Shown: one piece after another, positions 53,473 through 63,348 of the stretch
Layout of the letters: each line of letters opens with the position of its first letter
Numbering within the stretch: position 1 is the first letter of the stretch
NCBI RefSeq assembly: GCF_937863485.1
Contig: NZ_CALMFY010000162.1
Coordinates: 7,377 to 71,376, forward strand
Length of the DNA stretch: 64,000 bases
Reading direction: 5' to 3'
DNA from: an uncultured Nostoc sp.
GTDB taxonomy: Bacteria > Cyanobacteriota > Cyanobacteriia > Cyanobacteriales > Nostocaceae
The notes under the pieces: model-generated
Told to the model about the DNA's origin: nothing
Databases searched by the model: none
Seen by the model: the letters and a program-made list of their open reading frames with translations, nothing else
Made by a program: the position numbers and the translations under genes

Positions 53473-55242
53473 ATGCAATTAAGAGATTCTCTGCGCCGGA
53501 CAAAAATTGTCGCTACTATTGGCCCCGCCACTAGCAGTCCTGAAATGCTCAAGGCAATTATTGAAGCGGGAGCCACGACGCTGCGGCTAAACTTCTCCCA
53601 CGGAACTCATGCCGACCATCAGCGTAGTATTCGCTTAATTCGGCAAACCGCCTTTGAACTAAATCAGCCAGTGGCTATTCTCCAAGACTTGCAGGGTCCA
53701 AAAATTCGCTTGGGGAAGTTTGACAACGGATCTATAGTTGTGGCAAAAGGCGATCGCTTCACCTTGACAAATCGTCCGGTGGTCGGTACGCACGAAATTA
53801 GCTGCGTCACCTATGATTATTTAGCCGAAGAAGTCCCAGTTGGTGCAAAAATCCTTCTCGATGATGGACGAGTCGAAATGGTTGTGGAGGAGATCAACCG
53901 GGACAAAGGTGATTTGCATTGTCGGATTACCGTGCCTGGAAAACTTTCTAATAATAAAGGCGTAAACTTTCCCGGCGTTTACCTGTCAATTAAAGCAATG
54001 ACCGACAAAGACCGAGAGGATCTGATGTTTGGTCTAGATCAGGGTGTAGATTGGGTGGCACTTTCCTTTGTCCGCAATCCACAGGACATGATCGAAATTA
54101 AAGAGCTAATTTCAAGTACAGGCAAGCAAGTGCCAGTGGTTGCCAAAATTGAAAAGCATGAAGCCATCGAACAAATGGAGGCGGTTCTGGCTTTATGTGA
54201 TGGCGTCATGGTTGCCAGAGGCGATTTGGGCGTGGAATTGCCAGCGGAAGATGTCCCCGTACTCCAAAAGCGGCTAATTGCTACAGCAAATCGCTTGGGG
54301 ATTCCCATCATCACCGCCACCCAGATGTTAGACAGCATGGTGAGCAATCCCCGTCCCACTCGCGCGGAAGTGTCGGATGTGGCAAATGCAATTTTAGATG
54401 GCACAGACGCTGTAATGCTCTCCAATGAAACTGCTGTCGGCGACTATCCAGTAGAAGCCGTGGCGACGATGGCGCGGATTGCCGAGCGCATGGAGCAGGA
54501 GGAAGCCCAACACTTAAACTTACGTTCTTTGAGAGATGCCCGACGCTCTATTCCCAACGCTATTAGTCAAGCTGTGGGTCAAATTGCCGAACAACTAGGT
54601 GCAGCGGCAATCATGACGCTAACGCAAACTGGGGCAACAGCTCGCAATGTCTCTAAGTTCCGCCCCCAGACACCGATTTTGGCAGTGACACCCCATGTGA
54701 ATGTGGCGCGGCAGCTACAGATGGTGTGGGGAGTAAAACCGCTGTTGGTGCTAGGATTACCTTCCACTGGTCAGACATTTCAAGCTGCGATCAATGTGGC
54801 TCAGGAGCTTAAGTTACTGTCTGAGGGAGATTTAGTAGTAATGACCGCTGGCACACTCCAGGGAATTTCCGGCTCCACAGATTTGATTAAGGTTGAGGTG
54901 GTGACGGCAATACTAGGTCACGGAATTGGACTGGGACAAGGTTCAGTGAGTGGTCGCGCCCGGGTGGCTAATACTGGTATGGATGTTAGTAACTTTAATC
55001 CGGGAGACATATTAGTTGCACCCCGCACTAGTGCCGATTTTGTTGAGGCAATTCGGAAAGCTGCCGGGATTATTACCGAAGAGGAAAGTCTCACGAGTCA
55101 TGCAGCAGTCATTGGCTTGCGTCTGGGTGTGCCAGTGATTGTCGGCGTGAAGCAGGCAACGCAGGTGATTCGGGATGGAGCGATTATAACGCTGGATCTG
55201 CAACGGGGTTTGATTTACTCTGGGGCGGTGAGAACGCCTTAG
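53473..55242 (+). CDS. pyk: Pyruvate kinase with C-terminal PEP-utiliser-like domain
   Basis: Converts phosphoenolpyruvate and ADP to pyruvate and ATP. The 589 residues exceed the usual 470 because of a C-terminal domain (about 505-589) with TSHAAVIGLRLGVPVIVG, like the phosphohistidine domain of PEP synthase; this extended form is common in cyanobacteria and Bacillus. Core motifs: TIGPATSSPEM, LRLNFSHG, KIEKHEAIEQ with the catalytic Lys, and GVMVARGDLGVELP and TATQMLDSM. Monocistronic; convergent with the M61 gene. Confidence 0.97.
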   Translation: MQLRDSLRRTKIVATIGPATSSPEMLKAIIEAGATTLRLNFSHGTHADHQRSIRLIRQTAFELNQPVAILQDLQGPKIRLGKFDNGSIVVAKGDRFTLTNRPVVGTHEISCVTYDYLAEEVPVGAKILLDDGRVEMVVEEINRDKGDLHCRITVPGKLSNNKGVNFPGVYLSIKAMTDKDREDLMFGLDQGVDWVALSFVRNPQDMIEIKELISSTGKQVPVVAKIEKHEAIEQMEAVLALCDGVMVARGDLGVELPAEDVPVLQKRLIATANRLGIPIITATQMLDSMVSNPRPTRAEVSDVANAILDGTDAVMLSNETAVGDYPVEAVATMARIAERMEQEEAQHLNLRSLRDARRSIPNAISQAVGQIAEQLGAAAIMTLTQTGATARNVSKFRPQTPILAVTPHVNVARQLQMVWGVKPLLVLGLPSTGQTFQAAINVAQELKLLSEGDLVVMTAGTLQGISGSTDLIKVEVVTAILGHGIGLGQGSVSGRARVANTGMDVSNFNPGDILVAPRTSADFVEAIRKAAGIITEEESLTSHAAVIGLRLGVPVIVGVKQATQVIRDGAIITLDLQRGLIYSGAVRTP

Positions 55243-55245
55243 CAA

Positions 55246-55284
55246 TAGGGATTGGGGACTGGGAAAAAATTTTCCTAATCCCTA
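55246..55284. terminator. Bidirectional terminator between pyk and the M61 peptidase gene
   Basis: TAGGGATT (55246-55253) and AATCCCTA (55277-55284) enclose an inner GGGAAAA..TTTTCC stem. It lies between convergent stops 50 bp apart. Confidence 0.6.
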
Positions 55285-55292
55285 ATCCTTGA

Positions 55293-57074
55293 TCAAACAG
55301 TTGCGATCGCTACCCCAAGCCATCCAGCAAAGTTTTGCTGCTGCATGGAGTCAGGATGCTCAACAGGTTTTACCTGATATCGAGTCGGACGTGGTGAGGC
55401 GAGGATGATGGAATAGGTACGCAGTTCGTCTTGGTGGAAAACTGTGACTTCAATTGTATCGCTTGGTTGGTAATCTTTGAGGCGATCGCTTAAACTATTC
55501 CCCGTTACCTTAATCCGATCAATTGCTAACAACTCATCACCTGCATCAATTCCCCCTGCTTGTGCAGGTGAACCAGTCTCCACAAACTTAATGATCTCCC
55601 GCCCATTCTCTGTATTTATTCTCACACCCAAGTAAGGTTCTTCCTGCTGTTCAGCTACCAACTCCAAGCCAAAGGGTTCTAAGTACTGATTCAAGGGCAA
55701 ATCGTCAGTGCCATCAATGTAGCGTTTAAAGAAATCAGTCAAATCGATTCCTGCAACAGATTCTATAACTTCCTGCAACTGTTCTAGGGTATAGCCAATT
55801 TCAGCTTGCCCAAATTGCTGCCACATTTTCAGCATCACGTCATCGAGGGAGCGCTGATTATCGTGAGTGGAGCGAATCAGTAAATCCAGCAACAGGGATA
55901 CCATTTCTCCTTTTAAATAGTAGGAAATTTGGGAATTACCGCTATTGGCATCCGGGCGATAGAGTTTTATCCAGGCATCAAAACTCGACTCAGAAACGGG
56001 TTGTACCTTGCGCCCCGGTGTCGTTTCATATCTAGTAATTTCCTTGCCCAAGTTATTTAAATACGACTGAATATCAAAAATTCCTGCTCGCAAAGGAATT
56101 AACAAGTCGTAGTAACTAGTAGTACCCTCACAAAACCACAATGATGGTGTGTAGTTTTCCTGGTCGTAATCAAAAACCTCTAATGCTTTGGGGCGAATTC
56201 GCTTGACATTCCACAAGTGAAAGAACTCGTGTGCAACTAATTGGATAAAGCGATCGTACTTATCCTGAGCACGAAACCCAAAACGTTGGTAAATTAAGGA
56301 GCAAGAGTTTTTATGCTCCAAACCGCCAAAAGCTTGGCTAAATAAATGTAGCAGAAACACGTATCGTTCATAGGGCAAACCGCCGAACATCTGCGCTTCT
56401 ACCTGGACAATTTTTTGGATATCAGCAATCATCTGCTGGGCTTGGAAATTTCCCTGTCCCCAGATTGCCAGTTCATGGGGTTTTCCCAAAACCTCAAATT
56501 TATACAATTGGTGGCGACCAATCTCAAAGGGAGTATCAACAAGAGTATCAAAATCGCCAGCCAAGAAAGTATTCGTTTCTTTAGCAACGGGTGGCAGGGC
56601 AGTAGTTACCTGCCATTCCAGGCGTGGCGGTATGATAGTAACGCGAATGGGTTGCTTCTCACAGCCCGGTATTCTAAAAAATAGTGCCGCACCGTTGAAA
56701 TAACCGTGGGTGGCATCTAAGTGATTTGTCCGCACCGATAGCTCATTCGCAAAAATGCGGTAACGTACAGTTAATTCTGAAATACCCGTTTTGTCTACCT
56801 GCCAGTGATTTTTACTGATCTTGTGCCAAGGTAAAGGCTTATCCTCTGCAAAAGCCACAAAATCCTGTAAATTCTTAGCATATTCCCGAACTAAGTAGGA
56901 ACCGGGTGTCCACACCGGTAGTTTTAAATCGAGAATCGGCGAGGGGTAATCGACAAGGTGTAAAGTCACCTCAAACAGATGGGTTTCTGGTTGGGACATT
57001 TCCACCTGGTAATGAATCGTCGGCCTGGTTTCCTGAACGTTAGTATTGAGATGAGGTGCTGTTGCTTGAGTCAT
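55293..57074 (-). CDS. M61 family metallopeptidase with PDZ domain
   Basis: A 593-residue zinc aminopeptidase (glycyl-aminopeptidase family). Domains in order: N-terminal beta domain (about 20-190), catalytic region with HEFFHLWN (HExxH, near residue 283) and downstream EGTTSYY supplying the third ligand Glu, then a PDZ domain (about 470-560) with YLGVRI and GSPAQAGGIDAGDELLAID. No signal peptide is visible. It presumably trims peptides with N-terminal Gly or Ala. Confidence 0.93.
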   Translation of the reverse strand: MTQATAPHLNTNVQETRPTIHYQVEMSQPETHLFEVTLHLVDYPSPILDLKLPVWTPGSYLVREYAKNLQDFVAFAEDKPLPWHKISKNHWQVDKTGISELTVRYRIFANELSVRTNHLDATHGYFNGAALFFRIPGCEKQPIRVTIIPPRLEWQVTTALPPVAKETNTFLAGDFDTLVDTPFEIGRHQLYKFEVLGKPHELAIWGQGNFQAQQMIADIQKIVQVEAQMFGGLPYERYVFLLHLFSQAFGGLEHKNSCSLIYQRFGFRAQDKYDRFIQLVAHEFFHLWNVKRIRPKALEVFDYDQENYTPSLWFCEGTTSYYDLLIPLRAGIFDIQSYLNNLGKEITRYETTPGRKVQPVSESSFDAWIKLYRPDANSGNSQISYYLKGEMVSLLLDLLIRSTHDNQRSLDDVMLKMWQQFGQAEIGYTLEQLQEVIESVAGIDLTDFFKRYIDGTDDLPLNQYLEPFGLELVAEQQEEPYLGVRINTENGREIIKFVETGSPAQAGGIDAGDELLAIDRIKVTGNSLSDRLKDYQPSDTIEVTVFHQDELRTYSIILASPRPTRYQVKPVEHPDSMQQQNFAGWLGVAIATV

Positions 57075-57156
57075 CTTGTGTGCTGAGTTAATAGCAATGA
57101 TTAATGGGATTGGTGATTTCTCCTATCATGACAAATTCGGCTTTTAATTTTTGAGT

Positions 57157-58755
57157 TCAAATCAAGACGGCGGTTATTTGCTGTGGCTGGTAGTCAGAAC
57201 CAAGTTTATTGGCACAAAAGCCAGTATCCCGTACTTGATTTGGTTCAATTGTTTTTCCCCAGTCCAAAGGAGTCACTAGATACTGTATCGCTCCTTGCTG
57301 CTTAAAATCTGCGTTCCAAGAGTTATTAATCTTAGTTTGATTCATCTGAAACGCCAGTTGCCAGTTGTTAACCTTGACATTGCCCTGATTTATAATTTTG
57401 AACCTGACACAAAATCCGGTTTCCCAGTTGGAATAGATGTCAGTAGTAACTTTTAATTGGGCAGCACCAGTAGGAGATGGAGAGACAGAAGGAGTAAGAG
57501 TTGGGGAAACAGGAGGATTATTCGGTTGGTCTGGCTGTTGAAGTTGTACAGATGGAAGCAGTTGGGACAGTAATTGCTGCTTGGGTAGATCAACACTTTG
57601 CCAATCATCTAGTAAAATTCCGCCTGTATCACTACTATTAGGATTCCAACTCCAGTAAGTAAAGCTCAAGTTATTTTTTTGAATGTATTTCACTAACTCA
57701 TTTTGCCAAATTCCTTCTTGGGAATTTAAGTCTACTTTCCGTCCCCCAAACTCCCCAATCAAGATGGGAGCAATATTCTCACTAGCGATATAGTTAAATC
57801 CTATTTGCCAGCGTTCAATCAGATTTTGAGGGAAGTTAGAGGCAGAAAAGTAGGGCTGATTGTACACCCCAGCGCCATACTCATGAGGAGAATAGACTAG
57901 CTTATGAGAACGAGATAAACGTACTGGGTAGCGTTTCACACCTTCTAAATTTCCACCATGCCAATGCTGTGGCAGTTTTTGACCGGGGACATTCTTTTCC
58001 ACTCCTTCAACGACAATCAGCCAATTAGGATTAACACTGAGAATCGCATTGCCTGCGCGTTCTGCTGCTAATCGCCAGTCAGTATTGATGTTGTTATCAC
58101 CCCAGCTAGCTTGGCCGTGAGGTTCATTTTTTAAGTCTGCGCCAATAACGTTAGCTTGATTTTTGTATCTGATGGCTAACATTTTCCAAGTATCGATCCA
58201 GTCTGCTTCCGTAAAGCCGTCTCCATACCACAACTCTGGAATTTGCTGGTCGTTAAGGCGGTGGTTGTCAAGTAGAATTAGCAATCCTTGACGTTCTGCT
58301 TCCTGAATAAGTAAGTCCATTATCTCCAAGGGGGTTTTACCTTGAAGTTCTTTGTTGCTGCCAATTCCAAAGTCAATGCCACTTACATTAAGCGATCGCA
58401 ATCCTGCCACAGAATAAGGTAACCGGATGAGGTTATATCCCAAGCTTTTAATCTGCGCCAGCATTTCTTTATAATCTCGTTTCCATAAACCGTCAGGGGC
58501 GTGCGTATCAGTCTCCATACCAAACCAGTTAACACCTCTGGGCAATACAACCTTGCTTTTCGCATCCACAATTCTTCTACCAATTGTTGAAAGTGGTAGC
58601 TCTATTGGCGTCGCAGCCCTAGAAGCATCTAGCTGAATATTAACAGGTGCCTTAGTCAAAATAATTACTAAAAATACTACTAGACTTAGGGAAAATATCA
58701 GTAATTTCTTATGTAACCTCAATCTTCTTGGTTTATTTTTATGGATAACTTGCAT
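57157..58755 (-). CDS. GH5 glycoside hydrolase with C-terminal CBM2-like domain
   Basis: A 532-residue secreted cellulase-like enzyme. An N-terminal membrane or signal segment (LLIFSLSLVVFLVIIL, about 18-35) is followed by the GH5 domain with the acid/base Glu in DLKNEPHG and the nucleophile Glu in ILIGEFGG, then a Pro/Ser linker (PPVSPTLTPSVSPSPT) and a CBM2-type cellulose-binding domain with two Cys (GFCVRF, TGFCAN). The ATG at 58755 is preferred over a TTG at 58779. With the downstream TPR/barrel genes this suggests a cellulose-related locus. Confidence 0.88.
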   Translation of the reverse strand: MQVIHKNKPRRLRLHKKLLIFSLSLVVFLVIILTKAPVNIQLDASRAATPIELPLSTIGRRIVDAKSKVVLPRGVNWFGMETDTHAPDGLWKRDYKEMLAQIKSLGYNLIRLPYSVAGLRSLNVSGIDFGIGSNKELQGKTPLEIMDLLIQEAERQGLLILLDNHRLNDQQIPELWYGDGFTEADWIDTWKMLAIRYKNQANVIGADLKNEPHGQASWGDNNINTDWRLAAERAGNAILSVNPNWLIVVEGVEKNVPGQKLPQHWHGGNLEGVKRYPVRLSRSHKLVYSPHEYGAGVYNQPYFSASNFPQNLIERWQIGFNYIASENIAPILIGEFGGRKVDLNSQEGIWQNELVKYIQKNNLSFTYWSWNPNSSDTGGILLDDWQSVDLPKQQLLSQLLPSVQLQQPDQPNNPPVSPTLTPSVSPSPTGAAQLKVTTDIYSNWETGFCVRFKIINQGNVKVNNWQLAFQMNQTKINNSWNADFKQQGAIQYLVTPLDWGKTIEPNQVRDTGFCANKLGSDYQPQQITAVLI

Positions 58756-58779
58756 ACTATTACTTTTATTGGAGGACAA

Positions 58780-59319
58780 TATCTAAGTCAAATTAACAGA
58801 CAAATATGTAATGGTTTGTACAAAAAAATAATTTTTACAGTATCTTTACGTAAAAAGTATTTTTGTAAATATGATTTTTAGCTGACGATAAATATTCGTA
58901 GTCTGATTACAATGCATTTATTTTCCAGCTTTTTGTATTACTTAATTAACCTTCCATACGTTTAACCATCCTAATAGTATTAGAGCAATATTTAGCTACT
59001 ATTGTTTCTGTATCCGCAAAAATTGGATAGTGGAAATCAAAAACGCTAAAATCTTTGACTGGTAATACGGATAATTTTCTATCTATGTTTTGCATTTCCC
59101 TTTATACAATCTGCGGTAGTTACTTAATTTACAGAAAGTTTACGGAATTTACTGACTTCTTCATGAGTTGTCTATTGAAAACATCTCGGATCGAGAATAA
59201 CTTAGATATTAAGGCAGTACAGATATTGACTGACCGTAAAAACTCTTAGATGTTACAAGCGGTAATTAAATCTTCTGCAATCTGTCCATAGCCTTTTATT
59301 TAACAAAAGTTTTCTGAAT
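58780..59319. other. Non-coding AT-rich region
   Basis: Upstream region of both the GH5 gene (minus) and the next gene (plus). One short frame (59055-59249) has poor codon use and is not called. No RNA or repeat recognised. Confidence 0.5.
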
Positions 59320-60114
59320 ATGACACTTTCTGCACTGCAAAAATTCTTAGTACTACCTGCGATCGCTTCTCTAAGTGTATTTTCTTTAATGTCATTTCCC
59401 CTTGCTACACTAGGTGATAAACAAATAGACATCAAATTTCAGGAAGAACCTATTTTTGACGGGAAACTTAGAGATATTGCTATTCCTTACGTAGTTTTTG
59501 CAACTGTGCTTAGTATAGGGTCTGGAATTTCAGCACTTGCTTTTTGTGGTTGGCGAAATTCTTCTGACAAATCAGCAAAAATTCAGCAGGAATTATCTAA
59601 TCTAGATCTGCACTTACAGCAAAAGGAAGCATTACTAAAAGAATGGCAAGTTTCCGAGCCTCGATTGCAAGTTTCTGGATTGAGCGCTTTTTTAGATGAC
59701 GAAATGCCTTTTGATCAAGCTTTCAGTTCAAAAAACGCAATAACTGCATCTCAACCTGTTGAAGCGCAAATGCCGATGCACACACAGCTGATAAATCCTG
59801 TACCAGAGGTTGCAACTAAACAAAATACTACCACCATGACAAATGTTGCTGCTACTTCTGCGTTTACATCTGCCCAAACTTTCCTTGGCTATGCTCAAGA
59901 AAATCCGAACAGTACCAAAGAAGTTGCTGCTGCTCGTGAAGTAAATCAAACAGTAATCATGCCATCCGAATTTGAAGATTTGCAAAAACAAATTAAAGAG
60001 ATGATGTTACAAATGCAGGTAATGCAGGACAATTTACAACTAACGCCTCAAGCAACAAATGCGGAAGTAGATTCTACAGCTAAATTTCAGATCTACTATA
60101 ATACTGTTCTTTAA
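59320..60114 (+). CDS. Hypothetical membrane protein with coiled coil
   Basis: A 264-residue protein not recognised as a named family. It has two hydrophobic segments (about 10-29 and 53-75), with a short loop containing IKFQEEPIFDGKLRDI between them; then a helical, Gln/Glu-rich coiled coil (about 85-110), a low-complexity Ala/Thr section, and a final Met/Gln-rich helix (LQKQIKEMMLQMQVMQDN). Both ends of the chain probably face the cytoplasm. Context near polysaccharide genes hints at a role in export, unproven. Confidence 0.6.
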   Translation: MTLSALQKFLVLPAIASLSVFSLMSFPLATLGDKQIDIKFQEEPIFDGKLRDIAIPYVVFATVLSIGSGISALAFCGWRNSSDKSAKIQQELSNLDLHLQQKEALLKEWQVSEPRLQVSGLSAFLDDEMPFDQAFSSKNAITASQPVEAQMPMHTQLINPVPEVATKQNTTTMTNVAATSAFTSAQTFLGYAQENPNSTKEVAAAREVNQTVIMPSEFEDLQKQIKEMMLQMQVMQDNLQLTPQATNAEVDSTAKFQIYYNTVL

Positions 60115-60571
60115 AATCTGCTTAAATCTATTTATCAAAGAGCAAAAGCTGAAGATAAACAGGTTTAATGTTCATTACCTACATCTTTGCGTCATAGACA
60201 AATAAAACAAACAAGGCATTAGAGAAGCAGAGGAGAAGATTTAAATCACTCAAGTGCATAGGAGTATAGAGCAAGTGCCTTTAGGTATAAATTTCCTCTC
60301 TGTCTATTTTGTGAATCTTCCAAAATTGCCACAACTTTCTTAATGAGGACAAGCACTTTTATCTACAGACAATGACCACTAAATTGGTGGTTATTGGGTA
60401 ATTAATATCTGGATGCCAGCGCTCATATTGAGGCTGGTATTCTAGTTTTTATCTATTAAAAAGAGAGCGATGGAGGGTTACAGTACCCCGTCCTCAATCA
60501 AGTAGGAAGTAGAGTAGGGGTACATAAATATAGACAGGATTATTTTATAGGTTTTATGCCCATCTTAATTC
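60115..60571. terminator. Intergenic region with two hairpins between convergent genes
   Basis: CAATGACCAC (60370-60379) pairs with GTGGTTATTG (60387-60396), and ATGCCAGC (60413-60420) pairs with GCTGGTAT (60433-60440) followed by TCTAGTTTTT. The second has the layout of a terminator for the plus-strand gene. The rest is AT-rich without features. Confidence 0.5.
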
Positions 60572-61375
60572 TCACCTGAGAAACTCTGAAGGAGTCACAT
60601 AGGCATTCGTTTGCCTATTTTTAACTAATGGAAGTAGGGTAGTTTTAGAAGCTATGGATTGCGGCGGGATTTGATATCGGTTTCCCCAACCATTATTCAA
60701 GTCTTCCGGTTGTGAACGAGGTGGTATTGTTTTCCCCATAGGTAGGGGTATTGTTAAGGTTTGGCTAACTTGTAAATATTTTTCACCTTCGTTAGTAAAA
60801 CGAATCAACTTGCTTTCAATCTTTTCAAGCTTTTCAAGCTGTTGATTCTCTGACTTTAACTTTTGAGAGTTTTGATTATCTGCCTGTTCCCACTGACTAG
60901 CAGGATCGAAAATAGCTACAAATGTAACGCCACCTTCTGGAAACAGTCGTATTTGTGCTGGATTTGCTTGCCAGACTTCTTGGAAGCTACCATCGGGTGA
61001 AACTTGCCACAGATTTAGCGCAGCCTCCCATTGTCCCTGTTTCACTTCCACAATTTGACGAGCCAAAATTGAACGGTTAGTATTCGTATCTGAGTTCAGC
61101 AAAGCTTCTGCTTGTCCTGACACTGGACGCAAATAACGCACAGCAACCACTGTAATCTTGCTAGACTCAGGCAGATTGGTACTACCAACGACGTTGTATA
61201 CACCTTTACCTGATATAGGTTGTACATTTCTAATTTCCATCCCCACCTTTTCTTGTGCTTTTTGAACACAGCCATAACTGGCAGCTAAAAGCATAAGGCA
61301 AATGGCTGCCTGGAGATTACTAGTAGATAAAGCTTTAATTTTGGCAAAAATAGTCTTTAAATCAAGATTTTTCAT
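60572..61375 (-). CDS. Hypothetical exported protein, possible lipoprotein
   Basis: A 267-residue protein. An N-terminal hydrophobic segment (LQAAICLMLLAASYGC, about 21-36) ends at a Cys that could be lipidated, although the lipobox is poor. The body is beta-rich (VYNVVGSTNLPESSKITVVA; VEVKQGQWEAALNLW), with a coiled Lys/Glu stretch (about 165-195). It may sit at the periplasmic face. Not recognised; faces the barrel-protein gene divergently. Confidence 0.55.
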   Translation of the reverse strand: MKNLDLKTIFAKIKALSTSNLQAAICLMLLAASYGCVQKAQEKVGMEIRNVQPISGKGVYNVVGSTNLPESSKITVVAVRYLRPVSGQAEALLNSDTNTNRSILARQIVEVKQGQWEAALNLWQVSPDGSFQEVWQANPAQIRLFPEGGVTFVAIFDPASQWEQADNQNSQKLKSENQQLEKLEKIESKLIRFTNEGEKYLQVSQTLTIPLPMGKTIPPRSQPEDLNNGWGNRYQIPPQSIASKTTLLPLVKNRQTNAYVTPSEFLR

Positions 61376-61587
61376 GATAAGAGGCAGTTTATTGGCGTAT
61401 TTCCCAATAAATCAGATTTTTACCTATTATGCCCAATTTATTTTCATAAATAACAAGTTTTATCGACTCCTAATCGAATTAATTTAAAATTACGAAATTT
61501 ATTGTATGTAGTGGTTACTACTCATTTATTTTGCTAAAGTGGCGACATTCAATAACCTAAATATGTAGTTGTTACCCAACTAAGCTG

Positions 61588-63348
61588 ATGAGGCAAACAG
61601 TATTCGATTGTTATAAATTTACTTTTTCAAGTCAGTACCACAAGGTTTATCCACTGCTTTGCACTGTCGTCATCTCGATTTGCTGGGTACTGGCAGTGAG
61701 CGAAAAGTCTTCAGCTCAGGTCAACCCATCTCAGCTACAGAGTAGCGACTACCAATTGGGCTTAACAGAACCACTATCAGTGCCTAAATTACCTGTCAAG
61801 AAGAGTCAATCGCAGTCAGGGTCGCAAACATTGACTCCTCCACCCGTAACGACTGGTGTCGCAGTTGCACCGATCGCCAATCCAGTGGACAAAGTTGTGG
61901 AACCCAAACCAGTCAAGGATCTCCAACAACTGGAGAGTGTCTTCATCCAGCAGCAGGTAAGTGGAAAAGCCCCGGCAGCAGCACATAGTTCTGTTGCACC
62001 ACGAGTGACAGCAGGTGGGGACACTTCTGACCTTAATTTAGGATTGCAGGGACAGATGAACAACTCAAAGCCAGCAATTAGCTCAGTTGTAACTCCACTG
62101 CCACCACTCGCCAACTCGTCTGCAACACAAGAATTCACTGCACCAGCAGCACCAACTTTTAATCAACTACTCAGTTCCCAAACAGCCCCTCTGCCGCCAC
62201 TTCCCAACTTGCCTGCAACGCAAGAATTCACTGCACCAACAGCACCAACTTTTAATCAACAATTACTCAATCCACAGACAACACCATCAGTCCCTACTCC
62301 AACTCCCACACCAAATACAGCAGTATCAGTAACTACTCAACAACGCCGCCAGCTCACTAGCAGTAGTTTAAGGGAACCCTCTTTACAATTCCAAGGAGTT
62401 TATATCACCCAAGGCAGCGACACCACAGCCCGGGCGAGAGTCACGGGAGTCTACCCACTTTCTCCCCAAGCTTTGGTTGGGGCAACCCTGGACTTAACAA
62501 GCCAAGGCAGCAGCTTGGATGACTCCCGAAACGAGGGTTTGAACATCAACGAGCTTTATTTGGCGACTTCACTAGCAGGAATACCTAATCTGCGGTTAGT
62601 GATCGGTCAACTAGATTTAACGTCTTATTTTGATAACAACAGTTTTGCTAAAGATGGGGCCAGTCAATTCTTTAATCCGGTGTTTCAAACCAACCCAGCA
62701 CTGGCGGCGACAGGGATTAGTTCACGCACTGGTTTGTTAGCCGATTGGAGTGTCACCGACAATATTGAAGCCAAAGCAGCAGTATTTTCATCAGCAAACA
62801 AAATCGGTGAATTTTCTTTAGATGGATTTGCTGGAGAAATCGGCATCCGTTATGGCAATGCAATTATTCGTGGTACTTATGCCAGCGATCGCGACGCTGG
62901 TGTTCGTGATAGCTTCCTCGAAAGCTTTAGCATTGCCAGAGGTAACAATCAATTTGGCCCTGAAGCAAACGATCGCGAAGAAGCATATGGTGTCAACGCC
63001 GAAGTCTTTATTCCCAATCTGAAATTAGGTTTGTTTGGGCGCTATGGTCGCTACGAAAACCGCACTTTAGGAGAGGGTGCAAATACTTACGTTTTGGGAG
63101 CTAGTTTATTGGATCTGTTTACCCCAGATGACAAACTAGGAATAGCTTATGGACTTCCTCTCTCTAACGATCGCCTCCGTCGTGGAGACCGTCCAGATGT
63201 ATTAGAAATGTTCTATGATTTTAAATTTATTTCCAATTTCCGGCTAGGCTTTTCGGTTCAGGCACGTGATGATTTCTCCGAAACAGTCTTCGGTATCAGG
63301 GTGAAATCAGATTTTGATGTCACTCCCAGAGGGAGAATTGCTCAATGA
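61588..63348 (+). CDS. Outer-membrane beta-barrel protein with Pro-rich periplasmic region
   Basis: A 586-residue protein. A signal segment (about 19-44, ending SSAQVN) is followed by a long Pro/Thr/Ser-rich disordered region (to about 250) with a tandem repeat (AT-QEFTAP-APTFNQLL, twice). Residues 260-586 look like a beta barrel: alternating strands such as LRLVIGQLDLTSYF, IRYGNAIIRGTYA and LGLFGRYGRYENR, ending with DVTPRGRIAQ. It overlaps the next TPR gene by ATGA coupling. It could be the outer-membrane exit of an exopolysaccharide system; not assigned to a named porin family. Confidence 0.6.
   Translation: MRQTVFDCYKFTFSSQYHKVYPLLCTVVISICWVLAVSEKSSAQVNPSQLQSSDYQLGLTEPLSVPKLPVKKSQSQSGSQTLTPPPVTTGVAVAPIANPVDKVVEPKPVKDLQQLESVFIQQQVSGKAPAAAHSSVAPRVTAGGDTSDLNLGLQGQMNNSKPAISSVVTPLPPLANSSATQEFTAPAAPTFNQLLSSQTAPLPPLPNLPATQEFTAPTAPTFNQQLLNPQTTPSVPTPTPTPNTAVSVTTQQRRQLTSSSLREPSLQFQGVYITQGSDTTARARVTGVYPLSPQALVGATLDLTSQGSSLDDSRNEGLNINELYLATSLAGIPNLRLVIGQLDLTSYFDNNSFAKDGASQFFNPVFQTNPALAATGISSRTGLLADWSVTDNIEAKAAVFSSANKIGEFSLDGFAGEIGIRYGNAIIRGTYASDRDAGVRDSFLESFSIARGNNQFGPEANDREEAYGVNAEVFIPNLKLGLFGRYGRYENRTLGEGANTYVLGASLLDLFTPDDKLGIAYGLPLSNDRLRRGDRPDVLEMFYDFKFISNFRLGFSVQARDDFSETVFGIRVKSDFDVTPRGRIAQ

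Noticed and set aside
59055-59249. 64-codon plus-strand frame upstream of the coiled-coil membrane protein
   Set aside because: AT-rich, no ribosome binding site, amino-acid composition typical of random spacer; no recognisable family.
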